Positions 34,998 to 48,252 of a DNA stretch of 64,000 bases are shown here, piece after piece. Location of the stretch: contig QYAI01000049.1 of NCBI GenBank assembly GCA_003988855.1, positions 124,001 to 188,000 on the forward strand, read 5' to 3'. This DNA is from Arachnopeziza araneosa (Eukaryota > Ascomycota > Leotiomycetes > Helotiales > Arachnopezizaceae). Positions within the stretch are counted from its first letter, which is position 1. Every line of letters begins with the position of its first letter. A program made the position numbers and the translations under genes. The notes beneath the pieces are model-generated. The model was not told where the DNA came from and ran no database searches. It worked only from the letters and a program-made list of their open reading frames with translations.

Positions 34998-35874
34998 AAT
35001 ATTTGCGGCGGCTCTTGGATTTTTTACGTTGAGGAAGAATGGAAGGTATGAAGTTGTGGATGCGAATCGTGCTATAGATTTTTCGAGGGACATGGAGGTT
35101 TAGGATCCGTTCAAAAATCACGCAACTAGAGGGAATGCGAATGAGCTAGATTTGATAGAGCTACAAAGCAAAACAGAAGGCTTAGAGAGCTAGTAGAAGT
35201 TTTTTACCAATACTACTAAACGTTAGATTACCTCGAAGCACATTGAATATCTTTGATCTGCGAATGACTAAGACCTCCTTTTTAAAGATGCTAGGGTTAT
35301 TTTAGAGCAGATTGCCAAAGTCCGTCTGCCTGGAACTGGTTTTAGCAGTGAGTCGCGAATCGGTGCCAGACCTCTCATACTCCTACAACCAATCGCACAG
35401 ATGAAGCAATATGACTGAATTTGTGGGGAGCTGCTCGTTTTAAACAAGGTAGCTTTGAGAGCTGAGTGAATGTGATAGTTTGGGAGGGCAAAAAGGTCTG
35501 ATGTTCTGAGTAGTTGATAGATTGCTTATTGACATTCGAACAAGTATTGTACGTAGGGTTGAGTCGGGTTGAGTCGAGTTTAGAAACTTTGTCGGTTTTC
35601 AGATGTAGGAATATTATGATGAGAGATGAAAGTGTACTTTTGTGAAAAGCTAGAACATTTAGCCTTCACTGTGACTTGATTTATTCACATTTATTACTAC
35701 ACCCTCTCTGTATTTTACCTCGTTCATTCATTATCTATGAATAGTATCTTATGCTTAATACTGTTTAACCCGCATCTCTCAGTAGCATGAACTTCATAAT
35801 TCATACATAATGATACCCTTAATCAAAAATGGGATATCATAAAATCGCACTCTAATGCTCAAGAAGGCAGATTA
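34998..35874. other. Convergent intergenic region
   Basis: About 0.9 kb, AT-rich toward the right. Contains the 3' flanks of two convergent genes. No coding feature recognised. Confidence 0.4.
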
Positions 35875-37421
35875 CTAAGTTGCACTATAGCCTGGAGCTT
35901 TCTCATCTAGTCCCGGAGCATTGACATCTGTAACACCACTGTAGATTCTAGGTCCATTCGCAGGCGTCATCTCATCAGCCATAGCATCTTCATAACTGGG
36001 CGGTGCTTCATCTTCTGCGATCTCACCTGGCGCGAGTTGAGGAGGATATATAGGATCAGAAGGCCGTGAAGGAGCGCCTGCTGTGGCCGTGGTAGCAGAG
36101 GGGCGCGAGGGGCGCGAGGGGCGCGAGGGGCGCGAGGCCATAGCAGAGAGGAGGGCAGCGGGAGGCGTAATACCGGAGTAGATTTCAGTTTGAAAGCGAA
36201 GGGGAAGAGTGATTCTTTGTGGCTAGGATGCTTGTCAGTACTTGCTTACATATTGTCGGGAGTGGATATCGAAAAGGAGGATTGACATGCCTGAATCTCT
36301 CCTGGCCTCCCAAAACCTAAACCCACTCTCACTTCCAATTCGTACTTCCTTGTTAGATTACAAGTGTGAAAACTTGGTGCGACAGTATTGGGTAGAGGTA
36401 TTTGATCCCACAATGTTTGATCCAAGATAGTCTCAGTTCTTACCGGATCGGTGGGTAATCCAATTGGTATTGACAGACCACTCAAATTGAACAGCACTGA
36501 TGTACTCGTCTCTGTTCTCGCCACGTCCTGCGCTCTTACCTCAGTGCTTCCAAAAAGATGCACAGATAAGTCCATCAAGAAAGTATACTCTGGACTCGTG
36601 TTTAATTTTCGCACAATAATTCGCAATGGGATTGGTGCGTTACACGTTAAAATTGCTGGACTGGGTAATCGGGCATCAACCTCTCCTTTTGGAGCTGTAT
36701 CAGATAAGGGTTCAGAGTTTTTCTTAAACATTGAGCTCTTCTTGGCGTAACCAGCCAAGCCTGCTTGGAAGACATATGGTCGTCTCGCGTAAACCTCATT
36801 TGTTGTTTGTGGAGGTCGGGGTGGCTCAATTGGGAGGAATCGGAATCCTACCGCGCTTCTTCTGTTCTCCTTGAATAAGCCCGGCCTTTGTACTGTAACT
36901 TTCACGTAGTATCTTATTTCAGCTTCTCCGGGGAACCCTGTCAATGAGGGTGGTAATGTCCTTTTGACATGCTGGTATTGCATCTGTTGTAGTCCTCCCA
37001 GTCCAAACCCTCCAAACCCACTCCCCGGTCCCATCTGCTGACTATGAGGATCTGAGCAGCCATTATTGAACGGGATCTTGAACCGGAACGGATACTCGTG
37101 CTGTCCAGCTCTTAGCGTAAAAGCCAATCCCATACTCGTGCTCTGTCCTGGATTTGCACTGGGGAAGACCTGGTCGACCTTATACAAGATCTTATGGTTC
37201 TCGGATGCTAACCCTTCTTGGCGCCGCTGGCGTTGCTGGCGTCCATAAGGACCCTGTGTATAAGTAGGCCGCATGAGAATGGTGCGGGATTCGCCCTCGA
37301 GCTTCACGAGAATGGCCGATATGTTCTCGTCATTGGATAGATTGAGGATGATTCGACCGGATATGAAATCGAGATTGGTATAGAAGGCATGGGGATCGTC
37401 GAGGGCGATTCGCACGGACAT
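35875..37421 (-). CDS. Alpha-arrestin (ART-type) with PPxY motif
   Basis: Two exons, 37421-36291 and 36222-35875, give 492 aa. The arrestin N-domain (SVRIALDDPHAFYTNLDFISG, about 1-180) and C-domain (about 185-400, ending RKYELEVRVGLGF) are recognisable. The tail contains APPSYEDAM, a PPxY ligand for Rsp5/NEDD4-type ligases, as in ART adaptors that direct transporter endocytosis. The intron appears to be GC-AG: CAG|GCATGT...CCTAG. The nearby GTAAGC donor at 36247 would break frame with PQRITLPLRF, which continues the family's conserved sheet. A short SRP repeat from 9-bp DNA units (36101-36135) precedes the PPxY segment. Confidence 0.85.
36101..36135. repeat. Nine-bp tandem repeat inside the arrestin gene
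   Basis: About four copies of a GGGGCGCGA unit, encoding repeated Ser-Arg-Pro on the minus strand. In-frame because the unit is a multiple of three; likely to vary in copy number between strains. Confidence 0.8.
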
Positions 37422-39407
37422 GGTGCCGTCTCCTAGGAACTCGAGAGGATGAGCTAGAAATCAAGATCATCGAGGATCAGCTTGTATATCTTCGAATCGG
37501 ACCCTGTACGGATCAGCGCGGTCGGATGTTATTCTTTTGCGCTGTCTGGCCCAAGGCCAAGGAAAGGTCTCAGACTCAGCCTCCTCCTCTGAAATTCTGC
37601 CTAGAGTCCGCGCAAGCTCACTTGATCCGGCGTATCGGAATCAGAGGCTTCGCCTTGAATCGAAGCCGTTTGGAAGCATGGCATTGAAGGATTGCGGTGG
37701 TGTTTTGGATATCTGTAGTTGTTGTTGCTGCGATGATCGTCATTGCTGCAGAGAGCCAATGAGCCAGCCAATGATGTTTAGGCTTAGCATCTCGACCTCG
37801 CCGCAACTCGTAAGTATGTAGGGAGGTAGCCAGCTAAGAAATGGTGGCTGAGCCGTTGATATACAGAGCAGGACAGAGCAGAGCAGAGTAGAGCTTTTTA
37901 CCTCGACCTGAGGCCAATCAAGGACAGCGATAGGTACTTCTAGGTAGGTATTTCCAGATGTGGGGTCCTCGGCACCCCTCCAATCCCTCACGTGATACAC
38001 GAAGCCTCTGGGTTCCCCTGATTCTTCGAGAAGCACTCGCAACTTCAATCGTTCCCTCGACACTCTTAACGTGCCGCAAAGGATGGGAACCATCGAGATG
38101 CCCACCTCGATGATGAGACACGCCAACAAGCTCAGATGATCAGAACCATCAGATCAAGCCAGGTTCAATCTGCAGAAGGACAACAAGCAACAGGCACAGC
38201 ACGTCGAGAGGCCGAAATGGAGACAGGAGAAGACGGCCGGAAGCAGTCATTCATCCCTTGGAGCAGGTCGGTCCGCGAGCGGCATGCGTACAGTACTCCG
38301 TCTTGCTCCCTTTCCCCGCTTGCAAAACGCTTGTGGCTTGCAACATGTTGCAACGATTCGAAATCAAACGTCCTTAAAACTCTTCCCACCTTTTGGAGGT
38401 TGGGGTGGGACTGGCTGTCCATGCTTCTAGAAGGCGCCGCGCATCTCGACGAGCACCGCTAAGCCGTCTCCAAGCCGTGTCTCTCGCTTTGACGGTTTGT
38501 CTCATCACTGCTTTGTCTTGCCTCGGTCGTGTTCTGCCCAATTGCTCCATTGGCCGAGCCATTCACGTCTACGTATGTGCAGGATGATGCTGAAGCTGTG
38601 TCGACATCACTCATGACTTGGAATTGTCCGACAACCGTTTTCCCGCTCTTCTGGCCACTGCTACACCTTGCCTAACTCTCAGTGGGCAGCAAAACCATTT
38701 TTTTTCATGTCGGTGTGGACCTGCAGTTGGTCCATCCACATGAGAATATGGAGATTGACGTAGTTTCATCTAACTATTCAGGGGGATCCGCCTCGCTTCC
38801 CGATGGCTAGCAGATGTCACGGTTCAGCAACAATAATCGCGAATATATCTCCAACACTCGGGACAATCGGGTGGAGAGCCTTGAGTACTCTTTGCTCCCC
38901 TTTCTTGGATTCTTTCATCGAGTGATATACTGAAGATTGTGAATGCGCTGATGAGGTCGGTGCTCCCAGACAAGGTCTACTGTAATATTTACACTTGATC
39001 AAGACGACGGTTGACTACCAGTGTTCACGGCGCAAGATTTCCAGCGTGATAGTGGGTCTGTGCCATGTGGCCAGCTCAACAGTCGACCCACATGTAGGAA
39101 AGGCAGACCCATGTTCTGAGCAAATAATACTTAGTGGACTCTAAATCTTCGCTAACTTAGTGGTTCAGATGGCGATAACTAGTCCACTTTCTTCAACGCC
39201 TCAACTTGAAAATATGCGATCTAGATCCGGTAGCGTGGATACTTGTACCGAGTAAAGCCCTCGAGGGCAGCCCATCCGCTATGCATTTGGACCTCCCCTT
39301 TACGGTTGGCATCCTGTTCGAGCGGTGGCTACCCTCAACTTCATTTCCTTACGTTTAAGTTCTGTGTTCCTCATCGCGCCGGCAGCTTTGATTCTTGTGT
39401 AGCCACA
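37422..39407. other. Gene-poor divergent interval
   Basis: About 2 kb with no supported gene. Open frames here are short and lack domains. CT-rich and CAGAGCAGAGCAGAG-like short repeats lie near 37865-37895. It likely holds the arrestin promoter on the left and the promoter of the membrane protein on the right. Confidence 0.4.
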
Positions 39408-41276
39408 ATGGCAGACTCGGACTACAATGGAGGACCGCTCATTGCTGTCATCGCTCTATTTCTCACCCTCACTTCTTTCTCTGTAGCTCTCCGACTCTAT
39501 GTCAGACTCTGGATCACACGGGCGTTTGAACTGGACGACTGGTTTATTCTTGCAGCGCTGGTAAGCACCCGGAAACAACTCCGTGGCATGGCCTTGACAT
39601 AAAACTTACTTTGAAAGATCAACTTTATAATTGATTGCGCTCTTCTTTGCATCGGTGTACATTATGGAATTGGCAGACACAATAATGCGCTTTCACAAGT
39701 GAATCAAATACAGGGGCTAAAGGTTAATACCAATTGACTTTTCAGCATGAAGTTTATCGCTTACACCCTTACAGTATCAGGCTTTAGCAACCCTTGGTTA
39801 TATCTCCAATATGATGTTTATCAAATTTTCCATCGCGTTCTTCTTGCTCCGAATCGCTGTAGAGAAACGCTACATCTGGATCCTTCGTATTAGCATTGCA
39901 GTCGTGGCCATCTGGACTACCGCGATTTTTCTGTATGATCTCTTTCAGTGCCAACCTATTGCAGCACAATGGTATGTTCAATCTGCTCATAATTTCACTT
40001 GAGCTCTTCGGCTCAAGTTAAGACAATGCTCAGCGGTGTGTTGGGGTCTGCTCCCGACTCCGTGGCATATATCTTGAGTAACACATGCTAACCTGACTAT
40101 TCATAGGGACTTTACCATCAAGGATGGAAAGTGTGTATCTGAAGGCTCCTTTACCGCTGCAGCCTACTCGATATCTGTCATGACTATCGTTTCGGATGTA
40201 AGGACCGACTAATCTCTTAACTCACTGTTCCATCTTTCTTACTTACAAAGTACTGGATTTTCGAATAACCGAATTTATTTTATTGTTTCTCTTTGCACAT
40301 GATCCACCACAACATAATAAGTTGCTGACCTTGTGTAGTGGCTCTACGCTCTCCTCCCAATCCCTATGATTTGGAGCGTCCAAATGTCTACTCAGACGAG
40401 ACTCACGGTGATCTTTATTTTAAGCCTAGGGGTATTGTATGTCTCGTTTCATCCTCACCAATAATTCGCAGGCTGACAATTACCCTATAGCGCATCTGTC
40501 GCAACTATCATTCGCTTGAAATACATCGTTGGTCTGGACGATTTGACGGATGTATTGTTTGGTGGCACTGTAGCCATGAGTAAGACATCCTATACTCTTT
40601 TCCAGCACATGAATTATTACGCTACGCCGTCTGTACTATCTCTCAAGGAACTTCACTAATCTCCAATAGTCTGGACCCTCGTCGAACCTGGTGTCGCTAT
40701 TATCGCTGCCTCGCTCGTTACCATACGACGTAAGTTTATTCCAATCATAATTTATAATCTCTAGTGTAAGCCGAAGCTTAGTGGCTGGCTCAAGGAGAAC
40801 TTCTACCTATTACCCTGTCTTGATGCCTCGGCTCTTTACATTCTATGTCATTCTCTTAAGTCAACAAAGAACATACTAACTCGTCGGTAGCTCTCCTTCG
40901 CTCCCTCAACCTCACCGGCTTCAGCAGCACCGATCAGGATTACTCGGCCAGAAGCTGGGATGGCAGGCTTCGTACCTTTGGCTCTAGCGGCCCCAATCCG
41001 CGACGGGATGCTAATATTCTCAGTCTCCGTAACGACATTATCAACAATAACTGGAGTAGCACAGTTAACTGTCACATGGAGCCCATTGGTAGGAAAGCTT
41101 CTATGAAAGGAATGGATGTGAAAGAAGAGGAGATCAGCAGAGGTTCACCTATTCATCATAGAGATAACGGCAGTGAGGAGTATATCCTAGATGGGGCTTA
41201 TGGGATTGGCGTTATACGCACGGTAGACATCAGTGTAGAACATGATAATTCAAGGGAACAGATGGGATGCTCTTGA
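39408..41276 (+). CDS. Rhodopsin-domain (Pth11-like) integral membrane protein
   Basis: Eight exons: 39408-39560, 39618-39722, 39775-39971, 40107-40197, 40339-40436, 40491-40579, 40670-40729 and 40891-41276, giving 392 aa. Seven hydrophobic segments fit the fungal rhodopsin/SAT20-like domain. Markers are RAFELDDWFILAAL after helix 1, GIGRHNNAL, the WTTAIFLYDLFQCQPIAAQW region, IRLKYIVGLDDLTDVLF and VWTLVEP (here IWTLVEPGVAII). The last exon encodes a hydrophilic cytoplasmic tail of about 125 residues. Pth11-type receptors sense host surface in some pathogens, but most family members are uncharacterised; a receptor role here is inferred. Splice sites were chosen by phase; all eight join. Confidence 0.85.
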
Positions 41277-42169
41277 AAATGGCGGGTACGATAGAGTTTA
41301 TACAGGTATATATAGGACTGGTCGGTTCTTAGATGGCGCAATGATTTACCATGATACCCACTTAAGAAGTTTCTGATCGACATTGAGTCCCTGGTAGCTA
41401 TGATAATTTTGATGCCATGTAGGAAAACTTGTTCAGAAAACTCGTACTGTATCAGCTCTGTTAGTCGTAATAACACAGGGCATAGAAAAATTGGCTTTAT
41501 TAGGGGGCAGCCACTGATGTGTGTATCTTAGAAATGATTACTGGACACCTGGAGACTTAAATAATGGCTTTCCGAGACAGTAGGCGAATAATTAAAAGCT
41601 TGGCATGGTGTCGCTTTTGAAAGTACGTACTGACCTAAGACTTAGACTCGCACAGCTGCCAAGTGGAGTTGTGAAGGAGGTAAATCATTTGACATCACAG
41701 GAATAATCATCTCAAATTCAATCTCGGTAAACTCTTCATCGCCCAACAGATATCACCGTGAAGAAAATGAACGCACTGGGATGAGCGTATAACTTTCCCC
41801 TCCCTGTTGAAGACACGGCGAGATATGTTGATCAAAGACACTAGCTACACTTTCCTAGCCCTAAAGACTCGGATTGATAGTGCGTGTTGTCTGATCTTAT
41901 CTTGAAGATCGGAATTAGGCTAAGCATGAATTTGCAGAGTGGAAGTATTAGCCGCTGCCCTGCTCGCTGGATAGGACTTTCTGAGAATGAGAGAAAGGAC
42001 CCAAGGTTTACCCAATTAGAACGTGGCTTAGTACGATGAAATGCGGGTAGATGGTAGAACCAGAAGGTTCTGGGATATGCGGAATGTAAGCTGTACGTAT
42101 GAATTTATTGCGTATCTGGGATTTCATACATTCTCAGTCCCCTAACTCCAAATCAGAATAACAAACATC
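41277..42169. other. Convergent intergenic region
   Basis: About 0.9 kb of 3' flanks between the rhodopsin-domain gene and the SV2-like transporter. No gene seen. Confidence 0.4.
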
Positions 42170-44019
42170 CTACAGCATAGTCTTTCCCCGCGTCTCAATC
42201 GGCAACCAAAGCATGGCCATGAACGCCGCCAAAATCAGTCCTCCACTTACAAAGACAGGTGCATTCGGATTCGCCTCAGGGATGTTGGCCGCAATAATTG
42301 GAGCACAGAGTCCTGCAATTCTGTTCAACATGCTACTTATCCCCGTCCCGGTACCTCTGTTCGGAGCGGGAAAGACCTCTGGCGTATAGGCGTACAGAAC
42401 ACCATACATAACATTCTGAAAGAAAGCCTCAATGGAACTAAACGCCAATTGATATTTCGAGTGTGCGGAGATGGTGAAGAGAAACAGGAAAATTCCGGAC
42501 AGGAGGGTGGCTATGGCCATGGTGCCTTTTCGTCCGATGTAGGGTAGATCAACTGTGTAGCAGGCGATGAGAGAACCAGGGACGCCAATGATGGAAGTTA
42601 TGGCGTAGTTGCGGTAGGTCTCGTAAGAAGATATGGAAGTGCCACTGGAGTTACGGCCGTTAGATAGGTACTGCGGGAGGAAGGCGTTAAAAAGGGGATA
42701 GCCCATGCCAATTGTTATCCAGCAGAACCATAGGAGCAATGTGGTCCAGCCCAGTCTTTTGGTGTGAAAGAGAGGAACAATCCGTTCGGTCGAGAAAGCG
42801 GAGAGCTTCCTTTTGATGATTTCAGTTGTCGAAAGTTTGTGATCCACTACTACCTCTGGATGCCCTCCAATCTCATTGAGGATTTCCTCAGAAAGCCAGG
42901 TGGTTGTTTTATTCTTGGATGCCATACCATGAACCACAGCCACAGCTTCTGATTGCCTCCCACGAGAGAGCAGAAACTTGGGAGATTCATAGAGGTGAAA
43001 AAGGAAGAATCTCGAGAGGAACATGACGAAAGTCAGCGCACCCATCGTATAAACCAAGAGTCGCCAGCCTTGGTCGACAGGATATTGGGAACCTAGAAAT
43101 CCCCATCCAATGAGGGAAGCTACCAGTTGTCCCACAGGCCACCAAACGCTGAGTAGGGTGAGAAGTCCTCCGGATGCGCTTGGTAAGAACTCCAGAAACA
43201 AAGCACCGTCGACTGGAAGGTTGCCGCCTACACCTACTCCGAGTGCGCCGAAGAGACTACAAGCTGCTACGAAATTTGGGGCTGCTCCAGCGGTAATACC
43301 AAATACACCGGCTAGGAAGAGTGTACAGTTGAAAGCAAGACGACGGCCGATTAGATCGGATCCTATTCCCCAGAAACTCGCGCCTAGACACAGACCAACA
43401 AATAGAGAGCACGTTGCATATCTAACCTTGGTCTCCGAAACACCGAATTCTTTTTGCAAGGAAGGCAGTGTTAACGCAACACCTTGAAGCCAAAGACTAT
43501 CTCTGTCAGGAATAATTCTGACCTTCAACGTCGGACTTACTTGTCGGCGAACCACCCAAATCCGCAAAGGAAGAATAATTCCCAGTTATATTTTCCCATG
43601 CCGATATCTTGAATTGCCTTATTGATGACTTTGCTTTTCACTACTCGTATTGTCAGTATTGATTTGGAACGGTCAATGCGATTCTCACAATCATAAGCAG
43701 AATCTTCCCCAGGACCACCGCTCGAGACGTCTTCTCTGACTTCTGCTCTGAGGCCTTCAACCGTATATGGACTGTATAAGCCACTGTTTGTCCTGACAAA
43801 CCCTTCTTCTCCGCCATTTTCTACGGCTCCAAAGCTCTCTCTATCTTTTCGAATGTATGGGTGCGAATCATCCGACGTGTTACCGTCTGCAGATCGCCGC
43901 CGTTCGTATTCTGCTATGATTGTGTGATGGCGATTTGCTTGGGCTAATGGAACGAGAACTCCCTGGTAGTCGTCGACTGAGTCCTTCTTAAAGGGTTTGG
44001 AGCCGCCTAGGAACCACAT
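42170..44019 (-). CDS. MFS transporter, SV2/SVOP-like
   Basis: Exons 44019-43689, 43640-43541 and 43502-42170 give 587 aa. A hydrophilic N-terminus of about 115 residues precedes the motif KAIQDIGMGKYNWELFFLCGFGWFAD, typical of the SV2-like family's first helix. The loop 2-3 motif is IGSDLIGRRLAF. The end of helix 8 and loop 8-9 carries YIGRKGTM, and the C-terminus has YTPEVFPAPNRGTGTG. Intron 43688-43641 is 48 nt, a multiple of three with no stop, so it can be read through; the GTGAGA donor and CTGAC branch favour splicing. Family members transport organic cations, sugars or carboxylates; substrate unknown. Confidence 0.88.
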
Positions 44020-44998
44020 CTTGGTAGTATTTCGAGTTACTGAAATGTTTCTACGACCTCGGATAATAATTCTGAGAAGCTGTAAGGTATGGGAAAGTAT
44101 TAAGTCAAGTTATGGTATGCTGCCTCGGCGATATTCTCGATTGAATTGAGGAATTATTGTCAGGGTAATGACCAAACAGTGAAAAATGTTGCTGGAACTT
44201 GTTGAGTTGGCTTCGTTTCAAATATTGCTGAACTTGATCCTCGTCTATATGAAAAGAATGGATGTCTAGCGAAAGTTTGAGATTCGAGGAAACAGAAAGG
44301 TAAGATTGTGGCCCGTGTGGTATTTAGTAGATTTGACACAAATCTGCCATGAGGCACTAACCTACTACTTAATTGTTTTGCGTATAGTTTCTCTTTACCG
44401 AGGTCTTTGAGTTTTCAGACCCGGCCTAGCACTATAAGAGAAGTGGACATCTTAGCCAAGTTCGTGACATCATATGTATGGTCACCTTGAGATGGTATTG
44501 CGTCTTGGTATTTAGGTAACATGCATGATCCAATAGAATTTGAAAAATCGAAGGAAAGCTTTGATCAAAATAGCAAGAAGGAATTGGAACATGCTCAAGA
44601 CGGCGGACAGTAACAGGATGAGGAAGATAACAATCAAGGCAGACAAATGGACCGGATATCAAAACTCCAAGTAAATTGGGCAACGTTTTTGTAATTTTGT
44701 TTCTACCAAGTAGTGCGATGACATCGCCTAAACTTCCATCGTCATTCCTCATCGCCATCATTCGCTCATTCATCACCTCTGCCCTGCATGGCTTCGTATC
44801 TGAGTTCTCTAGACGCTCCTGTGGTAGTCCGCAAGCTAACGTAACGGGTATTATTTGAAAATGCAATTGATGCACGTAACGTTCTAGTATTTTGCTAGAA
44901 AGAACAGACGGTTGAAAATGAGAATGTGCATCACGTGTGTGCAGGTATTGAAAAATATCCACATAGAAAATAATTCCTTGCTCCCAGAGCCTCAAAAT
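44020..44998. other. Intergenic; one unconvincing open frame
   Basis: An open frame of 187 codons runs at 44432-44995 on the minus strand, but it has no domain, skewed composition or splice context that supports a gene. The rest is the promoter of the SV2-like gene and the 3' flank of the Boi-type gene. Confidence 0.35.
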
Positions 44999-47900
44999 TT
45001 ATGCCGTTCGCGGCTGTGGAAGCTCTTCCGCACCATTAGTGTCAAGGAAGGTGCCTCTTGATGCTTCGAATGGTAGTGCATCGATTTTTGAAACTCCAGA
45101 TACTCCACTGTCGCCTTCTTGCAGTTCTCGATCGTAAGCAATGCCTGAAATGTTCAGACCGTTCTTCTCATCCTCTGAAGTTTTCAAGGCTTCTTCATCT
45201 ATCTTCTCGTCGAGATTCATGAGCGCTGGTGGTCGATGTCGCATCGCTCGTGCTTTCGCAAGAGAAATTGTCTTTTGTTGATAGGTAGATTTTGGAGTAA
45301 TTGTTTCGTCTCTGTCGATAGTTGCCTTCATGAGAGCAGCCATCCAGAGCCGCCCTTGTTTAATATTGGGTACCGCGAAATAATGTACAGTGGGTTTAGT
45401 GAATGTAACAGCCTTAGAAAGCCCGGCTCGCGGTGGTACGAGCTTAAAAATGAACATGGAATCATTACCTCTACTCAAGGACGACCCCACCTCCGCAGCG
45501 GCCTCCGTAGCTGCAATAGTGGGCGTGTGGGCACCAGATGGGCTAGTTGGGCTGTGGGTTGCACCTGTAAGAGTCGCGTGAAGACCAGTCAAGCGATCGT
45601 TATCAGCAGGGAGGACGCGATGGAAGGAGATATCGATTAGCCCCTTCTCTTCTTGGTCATCTTCCGAGTAATAGTAAGAGAGTCGTCGCCCTTTTAAGAT
45701 GAACAGTCGCGGTTTCCATGTGGTCATCAAATTGGTGCTTTTCTTTTTCATCCACCCACTATAATCAGCTCCAATCATCTGTTCTTGGGGCGTTTTCTTC
45801 TCAAGTCCTCGAGTATACGCGCTTGTTTCCTTCTTAGATTTCTTTTTATTCGCGGGGCGCACACTACCTGGGGTGGTTATGATGGTTGTGTTTTTCGAGT
45901 CTGGGGAATCAAGCTCAAAGCTCGGACCAGCTGAAGGGGTGCTGGAGGCAGTTCGTGAAGGTGATTGCAGAGGAGAATCTTTCGTTGATGGGATCGATTC
46001 AGTTGGAGATATAACACGAGATTTCTCGGGACCTGTGATCGCGTCGGATATAGCTCGCATACCAAATTGTCGACTCGAGGCTGGTTTGACAGGAGATAGC
46101 CAGTCACCTTTAGTTTGTTTACTGTCTGGAGACTTAGCAGGATTGGCACTTTCATAGGGGACTCCTTCAAGCTTCGTGACGGTTGGCGAGGAAAGCTCCT
46201 TTGGAGGAGGCACGGGTCTGGGGGGTGCTGTGATAGAAGTTTCAGAAGGTGTTCTACGTCGTCCATTTACTGTAAGTCCATAATATTTAGCAGCTGCTGA
46301 CGGAGGCGCAGTATCTCGCATTGAATCAACACTTCCAAATCGAGAATGCCGGGAATTGGCTGTTGCACTTCGTATTCGCTGTTCATCGGTATAGCTTGAG
46401 TTCCGGGAGTGCGTGGCTGTAGTGGTGCTTCCTCGTTTCCTCAAAACATTCCTTGACCGTCCCTCGGCCTCGCCGCCTGAGAAATACCCACGATCAAGCG
46501 GATCAAATACCGGATTTGAAGAAGCGGTCTGAACGAGCTGATCAGTTGCGCTTCTTGAAAGACCCTTGATTCCGGAGGATGACAGTGGTCGACCCGTGAG
46601 TGATGGAGACGCAGCGGATCCCATAGTCCAATTCCTATCAAAAGAAGGCTGCTTCTTATGCGTTCCATCTTGAGCTTTCAGCGAGGCTCCCAAACCCTCC
46701 CCGATTGTGCCCATCAACGAACCGGTCGCAAACTCGTTAGCCGAGCTCTGGCGGGAATGATGTAGATCACGGATAGATGCAGCAGAGGGTCTCCGTTTCT
46801 CTCCAGGAGGCCTGACGAGATCTGGAGAAGGCTGAGAGATCGTAGGTAAATCCTGGGCTGGTTCCATTCGAGGAATATGCTGCTGAGATAGTCGTGAATG
46901 TGGGAAAGTCCCTTTCCGTTCATTGATACTGGGAATCCTAGGGAGCATCGAAGTCGAATTGATACTTCGACTTCGGTTTCGTCCACCATCATCGGAGCCA
47001 ACTTCGCTCCCATAACTTGTAGTGTTCGTATTGATAGGCGCTTGGCCGCTCACTTCATCCTGGAGCAGCCTTATCCTTTGCCATGTCTTCAATCTTCGTC
47101 CTAGAGTCCCGAGATCAAATTCCTTTAAAAGAACAGAGGTTTGGTCCATGCCTAAAAGAACATCTCCTGTTATGTCCTGGTCTCGAAAGACCTCGCAATG
47201 ATGTGCCTCTACCCCTGCAGTAAAGAGATACTCAGAAACCTGATCCGCAGTCCATCTTTCAACCTCCTGACGGGTGTGCACTCTGTCTTCTTCTTCATCT
47301 GTTTCCTCTCCATTGATGAATGATAACCTTTGGTCAAGATGGCTGCTATACTCGCTACCAGAGTCATTAGCCCGCCGGTCAGCACCTGCTACGCTATGAT
47401 GAGGAGAGTTCATGTCGGTGATGTGCTCATCAATGACACTCAAGGTCTCATTCATAACTGGACTGTCTTGACCATGTGTACTGCTGGCCCTCACTGCCGT
47501 TGTTAGGCTTTTGGGCTGCATTGGTGGTTCGGATGGCGTTGAAATAGTAGGTGATACTGGTGACACTTCTGCTTCTTGCGTGGTATCGAGATTGTTGAAA
47601 TTTGAAATTATGCTGACTGCCTCGGAGATGGACGAAGAACTGACATGGCGACTTCCGTGTGGGGTTCGATCTGTCTCTGTTGACTGTTGAACGATAGGAC
47701 TAGGAGGAGAAGTTACGCTCTCTTCTCCTGTGCTATTGGATTGTGTGTTTAAAGGCTCTGTTTTCGGTGGTTCGAATACAGCAGACGTTGAGCGAGGCGT
47801 CGTTGAGGCTGTTGGTGGGTATGACGGCTGTCCTCGAGGAGCGAGTCGCGTGTATACTTCAAACAATCAACTTGGTGAATGAATCCACGCAAACAAATAA

Positions 47901-48252
47901 ATGCGTACCTTCTGGGAAGAGGCCACTATTCCCGTTCATCAAGTGACGCCCCAAATACCAGCCATCACCAAAATCATCATCGCGCTCGATCAACTCGACA
48001 CGGTCTCCCTTGCGGAGACTTAACTCATCGGAGCTTCTGGCTGAAAAATCGTCTGATGTAGATGACTATTAGTATGTTTCTTGGTAAATCGGCAATTGTC
48101 AATTCCATGAAACGTTCACGGCAGATGGACTCGTTTCGTTCTCAAACACGTTCTATTGTAGTAGATTGAAGACAGGACCACTTACGAATAACAATCAATA
48201 TCTGGCCAGGCTCAGGCTTCGCAGGAGGTTCGTTTGCCGTTCGGGAAGCCAT
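44999..48252 (-). CDS. SH3-SAM-PH scaffold protein (Boi1/Boi2, Pob1 type)
   Basis: Exons 48252-48186, 48052-47909 and 47856-44999 give 1022 aa. An SH3 domain lies at about 15-75 (FSARSSDELSLRKGDRVELI and WYLGRHLMNGNSGLFP). A SAM domain follows at about 269-335 (WTADQVSEYLFTAGVE, LLGMDQTSVLLKEFDL) and a PH domain at about 760-935 (YSGWMKKKSTNLMTTWKPRL, RLSYYYSE). A Ser/Pro-rich linker of about 420 residues separates SAM and PH. Boi proteins link Cdc42 and formins to exocytosis at polar growth sites. The PH domain is interrupted by a Thr/Ala-rich insert. The exon 1 ATG begins MASRTANEP. It shares a 934-bp divergent region with the SP-RING gene. Confidence 0.92.

Noticed and set aside
44432..44995. 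187-codon open frame on the minus strand
   Set aside because: No domain, no family pattern and no splice partner; it looks like chance.
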